This document shows, one piece after another, positions 32,936-42,485 of a stretch of DNA of 64,000 bases (positions are counted from its first letter, which is position 1; each line of letters starts with the position of its first letter). The position numbers and the translations under genes were made by a program. Origin of the DNA: Mycocentrospora acerina (taxonomy: Eukaryota > Ascomycota > Dothideomycetes > Pleosporales); contig JAKUHH010000284.1 in the NCBI GenBank assembly GCA_022701365.1, positions 620,001-684,000 on the forward strand. The letters run 5' to 3'. The notes under the pieces were generated by a model. That model did no database searches and was not told the DNA's origin. It worked only from the letters and a program-made list of their open reading frames with translations.

Positions 32936-33880
32936 GTCACTCTCTCAACTAATCAATCATGCAATCATTTCTTCAAAGTCATGTAAGCTTCCACCGCCTT
33001 TCCCGAATCGTTAGTGTAGTTCAATGCCAGGGATTATGACCATCCTTTTATGCATCACAAACAGTCTAGGGGAGGGACTCATTTACTGTGGAGGTATGAT
33101 TTCATTATGCTCAATCCGAGTGAGTGGGTTTAAAGCATTCTCAACGCCTAACAGTCAATTCTCTATCAACTTTAATATTGTCAAGTATTAGATAAGCATC
33201 GTGAACCCATGAACAGAGGGAGATAAAGGTGCTTGTGTCTTACTTCTATTCTCACAGAATCTACAACAATAGCCCGGCTCGCCACCGTCGTTCGAAGATG
33301 AAGCTCAACTATACTTTTAAACTTACGAATCGTCAGTCGACGCTCTATGCGAACTACAGTCTCGGATCGCTCTATACAGCGTAATCGGGTACAATGAATG
33401 CTGAGGTGGAATAGATGTGATATAGTTAGAAGCAGTATAATGGTAGCGCCGGGAAACTAAGTAAGATTTAGTATACAGTTCATATTACGAACATCAAATT
33501 TGTATTTTGTTCAGATAGCTCTCATGTATCGTTTAGATAATTTGATACAAGCCTTCCATTTCACAACCCGAGTGAGAAAGGGATATGATTCTGTATATAT
33601 GTATCTTCTTCGTACAACTAAATCGTATCGTTTCCAAAGATGTCGAAACTGCAAGAACCAAATACAAGCAAGGTAGACATGATAAACTTTGATGTTGTTG
33701 GAAGTGAATTGGTCGTGTGCCCTATCCAGCCAATCACGTATCTGGAACACTTGGCATTGTTAGCGCCCACCAACCACGCTGCTCGCAAAATTACAGCCCG
33801 TCCGCCTCGCATACCAGCACGACCAACTCCCACAACACACGCAGGATAACCACTTCTTTGCGCTCTATCACTCACATAAA
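32936..33880. other. Intergenic, 945 bp
   Basis: AT-rich spacer between VPS16 and the eL22 gene. It has small unsupported frames only. I looked for tRNA-like A and B boxes and found none convincing. The last 150 bp should be the eL22 promoter. Confidence 0.55.
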
Positions 33881-34471
33881 ATGGCTCCCGCAACCGTACG
33901 TACACCGCTTTGCTGTCCGATGGGCTGAGCATGCGCGCTCCCTCCCACAGAACAGTAGGCTAAGGTACATGAACATATAGAAGAAGACCGTCGCTGGCGC
34001 GAAGAAGGGACAGAAGGTCACCAAGAAGGTATGTACACTCATGACATAGGCGACTGTAATCGCGGAATTGGGGGCTAATGGGGGAATCAGTTCATCATCA
34101 ACTGCTCGCAGCCCGTCAACGACAAGATCTTCGACATCCAGGCTTTCGAGAAGTTCCTTCACGACCGCGTCAAGGTTGAGGGCCGCACCGGTAACCTCGG
34201 CGAGACCGTTCAGATCTCCCAGCAGGGCGATGGCAAGATCGAGGTCATTGCGCACCAGGACTTCTCCGGCCGCTACTTGAAGTACCTGTATGTCTTCAGA
34301 TTTGAATATGGCTAGGAGAGGCCTCCGCTGACAATTTTTTGTAGCACCAAGAAGTTCCTCAAGAAGCAGCAGCTCCGTGACTGGCTCCGCGTCGTTTCCA
34401 CCTCCAAGGGTGTGTACGAGCTCCGCTTCTTCAACGTTGTCAACGATGAGGCGGATGAGGATGACGAGTAA
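33881..34471 (+). CDS. RPL22: Cytosolic 60S ribosomal protein eL22
   Basis: Four exons, 33881-33895, 33981-34028, 34091-34287 and 34345-34471, give 128 aa. The first exon codes only MAPAT and the second the basic stretch KKTVAGAKKGQKVTKK. The conserved core follows: FIINCSQPVNDKIFDIQAFE, RVKVEGRTGNLG, FSGRYLKYLTKKFLKK and LRDWLRVVS, ending in an acidic DEADEDDE tail as usual for eL22. Introns of 85, 62 and 57 bp with an early cluster are normal for fungal ribosomal protein genes. The second intron end (AATCAG) and third (TTGTAG) keep the frame. It is a structural component of the large cytosolic subunit. Confidence 0.95.
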
Positions 34472-37239
34472 ATGTACAGTTCGGGATACCAGCATTGATT
34501 TGCATGGGGCCTGAGGCTAGAGCAGAATATGGGTGTTGCTCGCCATGGCATATAGCGCAATCTGAATGAATTGTTGCATTTGCCAAACTCAATACTTGCT
34601 TGTTTTCCATTGGTGTGACGTCGATATCTGACATGCTTGACCTACTCTACCCATGTTTATTTTCACTACACAGAAATGCACTCCATCACGATCCTACCAT
34701 ATTAACGCATGTTTACGCATACATCACACGATCCCAGCGTGAGTTGAAACCCACAACCCATTTTTTTCCTCCTAGTTGATTCTGTGCAGAAATCTCACAC
34801 CTAGTCCACTATTTACTCGGCATGATGCGGTCTGCGGTCAGTCCCGCTGGGAGTCTACTTTTGGCGGAAAAGACATGGGTCCCTTGCGAGCTTTCCGCAC
34901 ATCGAACCAGCAAGGTGTTTCGTTGCATGCTGAAAATCTTGCGACTTAAGTGGAGTGGTGAGTGAGACTTGAGCGAAACGCACGCGAGGAGCAGTACAGA
35001 TTAACATGATGTAAACGGTTGAATAAATGTCATGTCATCTCATGCTCTTCGCAAAAATCAAGTCATTAACTATAGATTTTGTTAAAGGATGACAGCGGTG
35101 CTAAAGCTGCAATGTAGCCTGTCGGCAAAGCCCCCTGGTCACAGCTATAAGGGCTTCCAGACGATTCTTCGATGGAGAAGAATTGTCGATGAGCGGTAGT
35201 CGGAGTTCAGATTCTGGCCCTGCGGGGCAAACACTCACATGATTGTGTCGGATTGACGACAGGGTTAACGTCGGAATACAATCGGAGTTGATGCTGTGGC
35301 TGAACGGGTACTCTAGACGTGGCAAGTAACCGAGCGTGAAATTTTACCCCAACATTTACGAGTTTTCCATCAAAAAGAAAAAGTTGCCAATTTTTTTAAT
35401 TAGCGTTGGACTTGTATCAAATTTATCATCAACATCACACATTGGCAGTTTGCAGGGTGATGCTTGATGTCGACAATATGGCGACATGGCACGTTTTGCG
35501 CGAAATCGAGTCACCGCCGTTGCCAGCCGTCGCACGCAAAACTTCATCATCGTGACTCCGCAACGCGTGGCAGCTGAGCAAGCTTGAATCGGATGACAAG
35601 CCGTCGGAAAATCAATGCTCTCGCGGGTACTATCCCGGTATCTAATCCAGGAACAAAGACCGGAGGTATTCATGGTAAGTAAGAGCGAAGTTATACATGC
35701 ACGATGTGCGAATGTGTTTCCTAATCGGGAACGGCGTGACGAGGTGTGCTCTGCTGTTATTGCGAACCTGACTTTTGTGTGTCGACGAATGCAAGCGAGA
35801 TGTCAAGAGTCTTGTACCTACCGGTGCTGCGTCGCATAGCCTTGCTTCTTTGGGCGGTCGGGCAGCTCCGACGGAACCACGTACGTCCCCCGAAGAGGCA
35901 TTAAGCATAAGTACCGTTGCGATCGAGTAACAAGAAGGGGGTCCTGTACTTGTGGAACAGTCTGGAGCATTTACCAAGTGGGTGCTTTTTGACATGGGTC
36001 CGTGCCAGGCACCGTGTAAGGCGGGCCGACCGACCAAAACGTGCAAAGAAGCTGCAAAGATTCTTGGGATCATGTGGAGATCAGTGAGACCCACGGGCGC
36101 CAGACAGATCGCTGCTTGGTTCATGGCTGACCTGTCAAAAGTTGAATTTTTCCCTGTGTTACCTAACGACGGTGGCTTGGCATATAAATCGTAATATTCC
36201 AGTTGATGGTTATGAGTCGGCACGTTGCACAATTAGCAATGACGGCTATAGTCAGGTATGCCGGGGCTTGTTACAGGCTGTCGTATACGAATATTGAGGT
36301 ATTTGGATGACCGTCAGGTGGTGACGGTGTTATTGTTCCCGGACTGCAAGCTTCCACGGAGATGTTGGATTCTCACCCCTAAGTTCGTCGTCTTGCATTC
36401 ATAACCAACGCCAATTTGCGGGGAAATCATGAGTGAACGAATAGTGTGCAACGGCAGGAGATGATGCCGTCGTCCCAGACCTGAGCACCCCATAGTCTTC
36501 CCGGTGGAGATGAGGTAGCATGATGCGCATGGTGGCCGTCGGCGAAAGACACATTCTTCAAGCCACGCCACAATAGCGTATGCTCATCGCAAAAGCATGG
36601 GCTGTACATGCCCAATGGCGCCTTTGACACTGGTTTTTCGCAACAAGGAGCTGGCGGTCAGTAAAGACAGCACATGAAATTTAGTCAGCCATGCAGCGCG
36701 CAACAGAAGATAGCTGAGGTGTCGCGCGTAGGACAGGGCACGTTCCAGGGGTCGGCGAACCTTAGATGGAACAAAGCGCCAAATCCTGATCACGGGTACG
36801 ACAGGCACACCTCCTGACCCAAAAATTGCATTCGCCGCAGGATTTGCCTCGCCGCTACTGGCCTAGTGCGGCGTGTAGAAAGCTTGGGTGCTGTCGTTAC
36901 TCGATGGCATCATGTCGAAAGTGCACGAGGCATCCAGTCATTGAATTTCTCTCATGTAAAACTTCGCTGTGTTGGGGAAATAAAGACCTGTTTCACCCCG
37001 GCACCACCTTGAATTCTCTGAACCACTCATCAGAACATGCCTCTGCCACAAGACCGTATACATCAACTCAATACCCACAAGATTAATTCTTGAGAAGACC
37101 TTACCATCCAACTCTGCACATCGTTTCCCGGAGCTCCTTCGCGCCTTCATTGGATCCTGCCTATCGTCCTGCATACCAAGTAAGAAGCCACACGCTTCCC
37201 TTATCAGACGCCAGCCCTACCCCAGATTTTTCGTCAGCC
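34472..37239. other. Gene-poor stretch, 2.77 kb
   Basis: This is the longest gap in the window. Open frames of up to 196 codons occur on both strands (for example minus strand 35642-36232), but they lack domains, plausible starts or introns, and overlap each other. The arrestin frame is open to 37090 without ATG. The stretch may hold a long 5' UTR, a noncoding transcript or a lineage-specific gene. I see no transposon ends, tRNA or tandem repeat in it. Confidence 0.5.
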
Positions 37240-38583
37240 ATGCCCGGCCGATTGCTGTCCACCCTCGTCAAGGTGGCGCCCTTGCCTTTGCCATTGGCCA
37301 AGTCAGATCATGTAAAGGCACACCAACGATCCCTATTCCCACCAGTTTACTCGCTCGCACCCCCGGTAAAAGAAAAGGCAAAGTCACAAGAATCACTCGT
37401 CATGGATATCTTCAGGCGCCACAACCAGGACAAGCATGTCGAGAACAAGAAGAGTCCCAAAGTGGAAGCCCAGGTCGCTGCTTCGATGAACATGAGCGTC
37501 GAGTCACCTCCGATCGTCTTCTACGGCAGCCCCCAGTCGTCCACGGGTGCCATTTTCTCCGGCCAGCTCGCCATCAACGTCCACGAGCCATACGTCACGA
37601 TTAGCAAATTCGAGATGCGTCTGCTTGCCATTGTTTCCACAAAAAAGCCAGTCGCCCCACACTGCGCAGACTGCACTACTCAAACGACCGAGATCCACAC
37701 GTGGGAGTTTTTGACGCACCCTGCGTCTCTGCGTCACGGCCTGCACAGCTACCCATTTAGCCACCTGCTGCCAGGGCACTTGCCTGCCACGACACATGGC
37801 AGTCTTGCGACTCTCGACTACTATCTCTCTGCGGTAGCGACAACGTCCAATGGCGACAAGATCGTCTACAAGCGCAGCTTAGACATCAAGCGAGCCATCT
37901 TCCCGGGAAGCGACAAGCATTCCATTCGCATATTCCCCCCTACCAATCTCACTGCTGCAGTGAAACTGCCACCAGTTATCCACCCAATCGGTGATTTCCC
38001 CATTGAGATGCGTCTGTCTGGCATTGTCCAGAACAAGAGCGACTCCCAGACTCGATGGAGGCTGAGGAAACTCAACTGGCGCATCGAGGAGACTCAGAAA
38101 TTCATCTCCCCAGCATGCGCTAAGCATGCGCAAAAGGTCGGAGGTGAGGGCAAGGGTGTCCTTCACGAAGACGTTCGCGCCATTGCCAACGAAGAGGTCA
38201 AAACTGGCTGGAAGACCGACTTTGAGCGAGGCGAAATCGACGTCGAGTTCAATGCTGCCTGCAACATTGCACTCAAGCCTCTCTGCGATGTGGACAGCCA
38301 AAGCGGTCTCAGCGTACGCCATAACCTTGTCATTGAGATGGTCGTTGCTGAAGAGTGGGCCCCCCTCAAGAAGCTCAGCCAAGCAACACCCACTGGCGCA
38401 GCACGTGTTCTCCGAACACAATTCCACTTAGTCCTCACTGAACGCTCCGGCATGGGTATTGCATGGGACGAAGAGCAGCCTCCTGTTTACGAGGACGTGC
38501 CCGCCAGCCCACCCACCTATATTGCGGACTGCGACCCTATTTCAGAAAACAGCTCCCGCTCATCGAGCTTCAGCCTCGGTTAG
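37240..38583 (+). CDS. LDB19: Alpha-arrestin of LDB19/ART1 type
   Basis: Single exon, 447 aa, from the first ATG (MPGRLLSTLVKVAPLP). The arrestin fold spans about residues 85-400: PPIVFYGSPQSSTGAIFSG, VTISKFEMRLLAIVSTKKP, a Cys pair in HCADC and the LDB19-typical HTWEFLTHPASLRHGLHSYPF segment, then RLSGIVQNKSDSQTRWRLRK. Three PPxY motifs are visible: PPVY at 34-37, PPVY at 414-417 and PPTY at 424-427. PPxY motifs bind WW domains of the HECT ubiquitin ligase Rsp5/HulA. The expected job is to link plasma-membrane transporters to ubiquitylation and endocytosis. A Ser-rich C-terminus could be phosphorylated. The cargo is unknown. Confidence 0.87.
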   Translation: MPGRLLSTLVKVAPLPLPLAKSDHVKAHQRSLFPPVYSLAPPVKEKAKSQESLVMDIFRRHNQDKHVENKKSPKVEAQVAASMNMSVESPPIVFYGSPQSSTGAIFSGQLAINVHEPYVTISKFEMRLLAIVSTKKPVAPHCADCTTQTTEIHTWEFLTHPASLRHGLHSYPFSHLLPGHLPATTHGSLATLDYYLSAVATTSNGDKIVYKRSLDIKRAIFPGSDKHSIRIFPPTNLTAAVKLPPVIHPIGDFPIEMRLSGIVQNKSDSQTRWRLRKLNWRIEETQKFISPACAKHAQKVGGEGKGVLHEDVRAIANEEVKTGWKTDFERGEIDVEFNAACNIALKPLCDVDSQSGLSVRHNLVIEMVVAEEWAPLKKLSQATPTGAARVLRTQFHLVLTERSGMGIAWDEEQPPVYEDVPASPPTYIADCDPISENSSRSSSFSLG

Positions 38584-40582
38584 CTCTGTACCATGACTCT
38601 CTTTCCTCTCTATCAACATCTCACGAATTTCTTTTGAAACCCCTGTAACTATCGATATCGAGCTCTTTTGCGATCGGTTAGGATATACCCATTTGTTTTG
38701 TCTCGGGATTCTCTTCAGGTTGCATACTAGACATTGGTGTCACGCCTCCTGTGCATTTAGTAAGGTGTTATTCGGTATTGGGCTACACTTCAGCTAGCTT
38801 TATGGCGAAGTTCAAAGGCGTCTTGTTTTATGATAAAAGTTACCTGGCATTCCAGCACTAGTATCGGTGCTCAGTAAGCTTTTAATACCCAGCATGATGC
38901 TGTGGTCGATAAATTCTACTATTCATCTTCAAACCTTGTTCTTCAACTCATGGTGTGATGTCGTTTTTTGTACTAATACCCTCACTGTGCCACCTTAGCT
39001 GAGGATTAGGGATCACTTCGGTGCTTTGAACTCCTGCTCCTACGTCCAAATAGTTTGGCCATATGCACAAGCAAAGTACAGTACTAAAGCAAGTCTCAAA
39101 TGAGTGACCTTGGCCAATGCTCTCTCCTGACCTGCCACAGTAAGTAAGAACTCCTCGCACTCCCCCGAATGAAAAATAATTTGAAAACATTCGGTCTAAA
39201 TTTATGCTGTGTTATTCCACAAACCAAATCCGCAAACCAAAGAGACCGTATCATTCATTCCCGCTCTCGTGAATTCATTCTACATCAAGTATCATTCTCC
39301 ATCCTCTCTTTTTACTACGTAGATGCTATGAGAAGCTGCACGTAGAAGTTGTAGAAGACCAGACGCAGCATGAAGACCATATTGGTTAAGTCGGCCGCGC
39401 ACATGCAATTTGGAAGTGGACATTAGGGTGCTTCCCCGTCGACAACCTGATTCACTTTTTGAAGATAAAAGCTTCATGTCGAATCTTGCTCAAAATTGCT
39501 CAATACCGATGCACTTAGTTTATAATAATTTAAGGTCTACAACTTTAGTGATTACAAAGTACGTTGTTGTAGAGGTCAGTGCAACTGACCTCAACACTGG
39601 ATCTACAACACAGGTTCACAACATCATAACCAAAAATGTGTCAAGGATCGTTCAATTTGAGAGGAATAAGAACCATTTCCATGTTCTATTTGATGGTTTC
39701 CTTGTGAACTATTCGCTTTCTAAACATCTCACAACCGATGAGTACGCCATAATCTATTCATCTCCATTTCTCACTACGTACCGACCACTGATACTACTCG
39801 TCTTGTCATCGGATTCATATGCTCTGGATTTCCCACTACCTGTGTACTTACCTGTGCATCTCTTGTTCTCGATAATCTTACACTGCCTCGTTTCATGAGA
39901 TGTTCCCATCTTGAAGGACCTTACCACGAACTTCGCCGGCAAACGACGTCAATATTTCGGTGGCCGACACGAAAATTTATGTCGATGTCACCAAGAGAAA
40001 CTGCTTCACGCCAGTTAATTCAGAAAGGTCTTTTTCAATTGGTCTAATTTTCTTTGTTGTCATGATAATTAGAACGATTGCAGTCGGGCCGAAGAGGTTG
40101 AAGATCAAGATAACAGCTGTTGGAAGCTGCAGTGTTGTCATTGCAGCAAATCTTTGTGTTACATTGATGAAATTAACCATTGCTTTATGGCCATAGGCCA
40201 GAAGATGTAACGAGATGGCCATGCATATGCAAAGTGGGACACAAAAATTGCGGCGGCGAAATGCCGGGCCTTGTATATCCGCCTCGAAAACCATAACACA
40301 AGCAAACGGATTTGTGGTTCTCACAGTAGGAATCAGAAGGTTAGATATGCCGACTTGGGAAGTCACTCCTTCGAGTCATCTGATTCGTCTTAGGCACTCT
40401 CGTAAATATTGCCCTAAAGTGTCGTATTTGGTGCCAACTTTTTACCATCCATGTTTTCAATATGTAACATGCAATCGCTAGGATCAGTTTAGTTGGTCAT
40501 AATACTCATCTCATTCAGTGTTGAACTGCGCGTCCAGTCCCTGCTGAAAATTCAGGGCACATGTAATAGTTTTTCATCGCAT
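38584..40582. other. Gene-poor stretch, 2.0 kb
   Basis: AT-rich spacer between the arrestin and GCV3. It holds two weak candidate frames: plus strand around 39410-39898 without an ATG near its start, and a hydrophobic minus-strand frame at 39977-40294, listed separately. No repeat or RNA gene seen. Confidence 0.5.
39977..40294 (-). CDS. Doubtful small membrane-protein frame
   Basis: From an ATG at 40294 this gives 105 aa with two hydrophobic stretches (VPLCICMAISLHLLAY and LPTAVILIFNLFGPTAIVLIIM) followed by a charged segment (TKKIRPIEKDLSEL). I recognise no family. It could be a remnant or exon of a membrane-protein gene, or chance. It is reported only because hydrophobic segments of this length are less common by chance than polar frames. 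Confidence 0.15.
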   Translation of the reverse strand: MVFEADIQGPAFRRRNFCVPLCICMAISLHLLAYGHKAMVNFINVTQRFAAMTTLQLPTAVILIFNLFGPTAIVLIIMTTKKIRPIEKDLSELTGVKQFLLVTST

Positions 40583-41246
40583 TTACACCTCCTCTGTAAA
40601 GGCAGTGTATTCCTCCTTAGTCATCGTCTTGCCTGTCGGCTCCCCTGTCACCGAGATCTTTGCAATCCACGCCTCGCCCTCAGGATCTGAATTAATTTTG
40701 CCCGGCTTCTGCTCGAGGTCTGAGTTGACTTCGGTAACGGTTCCGCTGATGGGTGTCAGGATGTCTGAAGCAGACTTTACTGACTCAACGGCGCCAATCG
40801 CGTCGCCCTCGCTGACATCCATCTCGACTTGCGGCAGTTCAATGTAGACTACATCACCGAGTGCCTTGGCGGCAAATTCAGAGATACCGAGTGTGCCTAG
40901 TGGCAAGAGTCAGTTTGATACAAGATTTCGAGACATGGCCTTGACAGAAGCCAAGCGCATGTGAATGCGACCGTTGAACATACAAGTCTTGCCGTCCGCC
41001 GACATCTCGATCCACTCATGGTCCTCAGTGTACTTCTTTGCCTTCACTGTCTCATGTTAATCGCACTATTCTCCTTCCTCTTATCGCAGCTTCCAACTAC
41101 TTGGACATACATGCGGCAGAAACCGAGAATAGCCGTTGTCGTTGCGCTGACTGCTGCCACTGTTGGCACACAAAAGGGCTGGGCCGTTTCGCAGCAGCAG
41201 AGGTCAATTGGCGCGCAGCGCGAGCAATGGAGTTTCGAGAAGCCAT
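40583..41246 (-). CDS. GCV3: Glycine cleavage system H protein, mitochondrial
   Basis: Three exons, 41111-41246, 40984-41046 and 40583-40896, give 170 aa. It carries the lipoyl-bound aminomethyl group between the P, T and L proteins of glycine decarboxylase. The lipoylated Lys is near residue 107 in GAVESVKSASDI. Other family segments are KYTEDHEWIE, TLGISEFAAKALGDVVYIELP and NSDLEQKPGKINSDPEGEAWI. The first 45 residues (MASRNSIARAARQLTSAAAKR ...) are Arg/Ala/Ser-rich, a mitochondrial presequence. Intron 1 (GTATGT...GACAG) joins the presequence to the mature part. It is divergent from MRP17, with only 172 bp between start codons. The H protein also takes part in mitochondrial lipoylation. Confidence 0.94.
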
Positions 41247-41418
41247 ATTGTCAATACGAATGTGTGTGGGGTAGAATTGGAGGATACAGTTTGGGAAGCC
41301 GCGATGATATGATGCACGCCAAGCCCGCTAAAGGCATCTCTCCGTCGCGAAAAGTGCACGTTTTAGGGAAACATTGGCAGAGGTGGCAGACAGCAACACC
41401 ACACCTAGCTCAGTCAAG
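41247..41418. promoter_or_regulatory. Bidirectional promoter region GCV3 / MRP17
   Basis: 172 bp between start codons of two divergent genes for mitochondrial proteins. No specific site is claimed. The compactness suggests a shared core promoter. Confidence 0.5.
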
Positions 41419-41860
41419 ATGTTGTACGAGATGATAGGAGTGGTACGTGTTGCCTTGGAGTGAAACTGTACGCAATAGCTCATATGTACACAGGTCCGGC
41501 CCGGCCGCCTCTCTGAAGTGAAAGAGTAGCTCTCCACCCCTCCATTGCCCGCACCATGGTTCCCTAACACGCCTCAGAATCGCCAAAACCGCAGGCAAAA
41601 TAGTGCTCGAGAAGAACGGTGTCGTGCGTGGAGTTTCGAATTGGGGCACATTCCTTCTTCCCAAGCCGGCGAAGAAGCTACAGTCAACGCACCACTATGG
41701 TCACCACTTCATCATGCGCTTCGATGCGAGTGCACGCGCACAGCACGCCCTACGAAGAACCATGTCCCTTGATCCACGGTTGATCAGGTATTCGGTTGTC
41801 AAGATGGGAACCAAGTTTGAGGAGATCAAGGACATACCTGGGACAGCAACGTTCCGGTGA
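41419..41860 (+). CDS. MRP17: Mitochondrial small-subunit ribosomal protein bS6m
   Basis: Three exons, 41419-41442, 41494-41525 and 41578-41860, give 112 aa. Splicing yields MLYEMIGVVRPGRLSEVKEIAK, the start of bS6-family proteins (edge strand and helix). GVVRGVSNWGTFLLPKPAKK, the segment GHHFIMRFDASARAQHALRR and MSLDPRLIRYSVVKMG follow. These match MRP17 of fungal mitoribosomes. The first two exons are only 24 and 32 nt, so a single-frame view would miss the N-terminus. No separate presequence is evident; the protein starts directly with the S6 fold, as is usual for this family in fungi. Confidence 0.92.
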
Positions 41861-42485
41861 TGCCCCAAGGAAGATAATATGAGGAGTGTACAACAAGTGC
41901 AAGATACGTTGAGATGAAGGTGCATGGCATACGGCGTTAAGGATACCTCTGGGAATGGTCAGATAGCTTTGAGAAAATGATTGTTACCTGCATCGATGCT
42001 CTCAAATTAGTCAACCCTCTGAACGTTGACTTACAATAGGAACGCCCTTCTCTTCGCATTACTGAATTTTTCTACTACGAGTCACAATCGTTTGAACTTC
42101 TAGCTTGCAAAACCTTATGATCTTTCGATTTATTGTCCGTATGGAAGTGCCACATCCTCTGGTTCATTTGCCCACAAAGACCTTGGTGATCCCAAGTAAC
42201 GCATTGTTAGCTAGTGGGGATAAATGGATAATCTGACTGGCCTAGAATGGCTAGAACAAATTTAGTACACAACTTCAACCTGCATCACCCACCAGTTCAC
42301 ATAGTTAAAAACAAGACTGTGCATGAGAGCCTATTACTTTTCATTCCATCTGAACATACGACAATAATCCGCGCCACCTGTCAAGAGTCTTGACAGTTCG
42401 AAGACGAAACATCGCAATTATTAGCTTGGCTTCCCGAGGTCGCCTCCATCCTTCAACTTCAGCCAACTATTACTACCTTACAAGC
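41861..42485. other. Intergenic, 625 bp
   Basis: The MRP17 3' flank and the promoter of the HET-domain gene. No supported feature. Confidence 0.55.

Noticed and set aside
33400..33480. tRNA-like string around TATAATGGTAGCGCC
   Set aside because: There is no matching B box (GGTTCRANNCC) at the right distance and no acceptor-stem pairing that I could find.
35642..36232. 196-codon minus-strand frame in the gene-poor stretch
   Set aside because: No domain, unusual composition and competing frames on the other strand. It cannot be supported without transcripts.
39410..39898. 162-codon plus-strand frame
   Set aside because: It starts with TTG, lies in AT-rich spacer, and I recognise no family.
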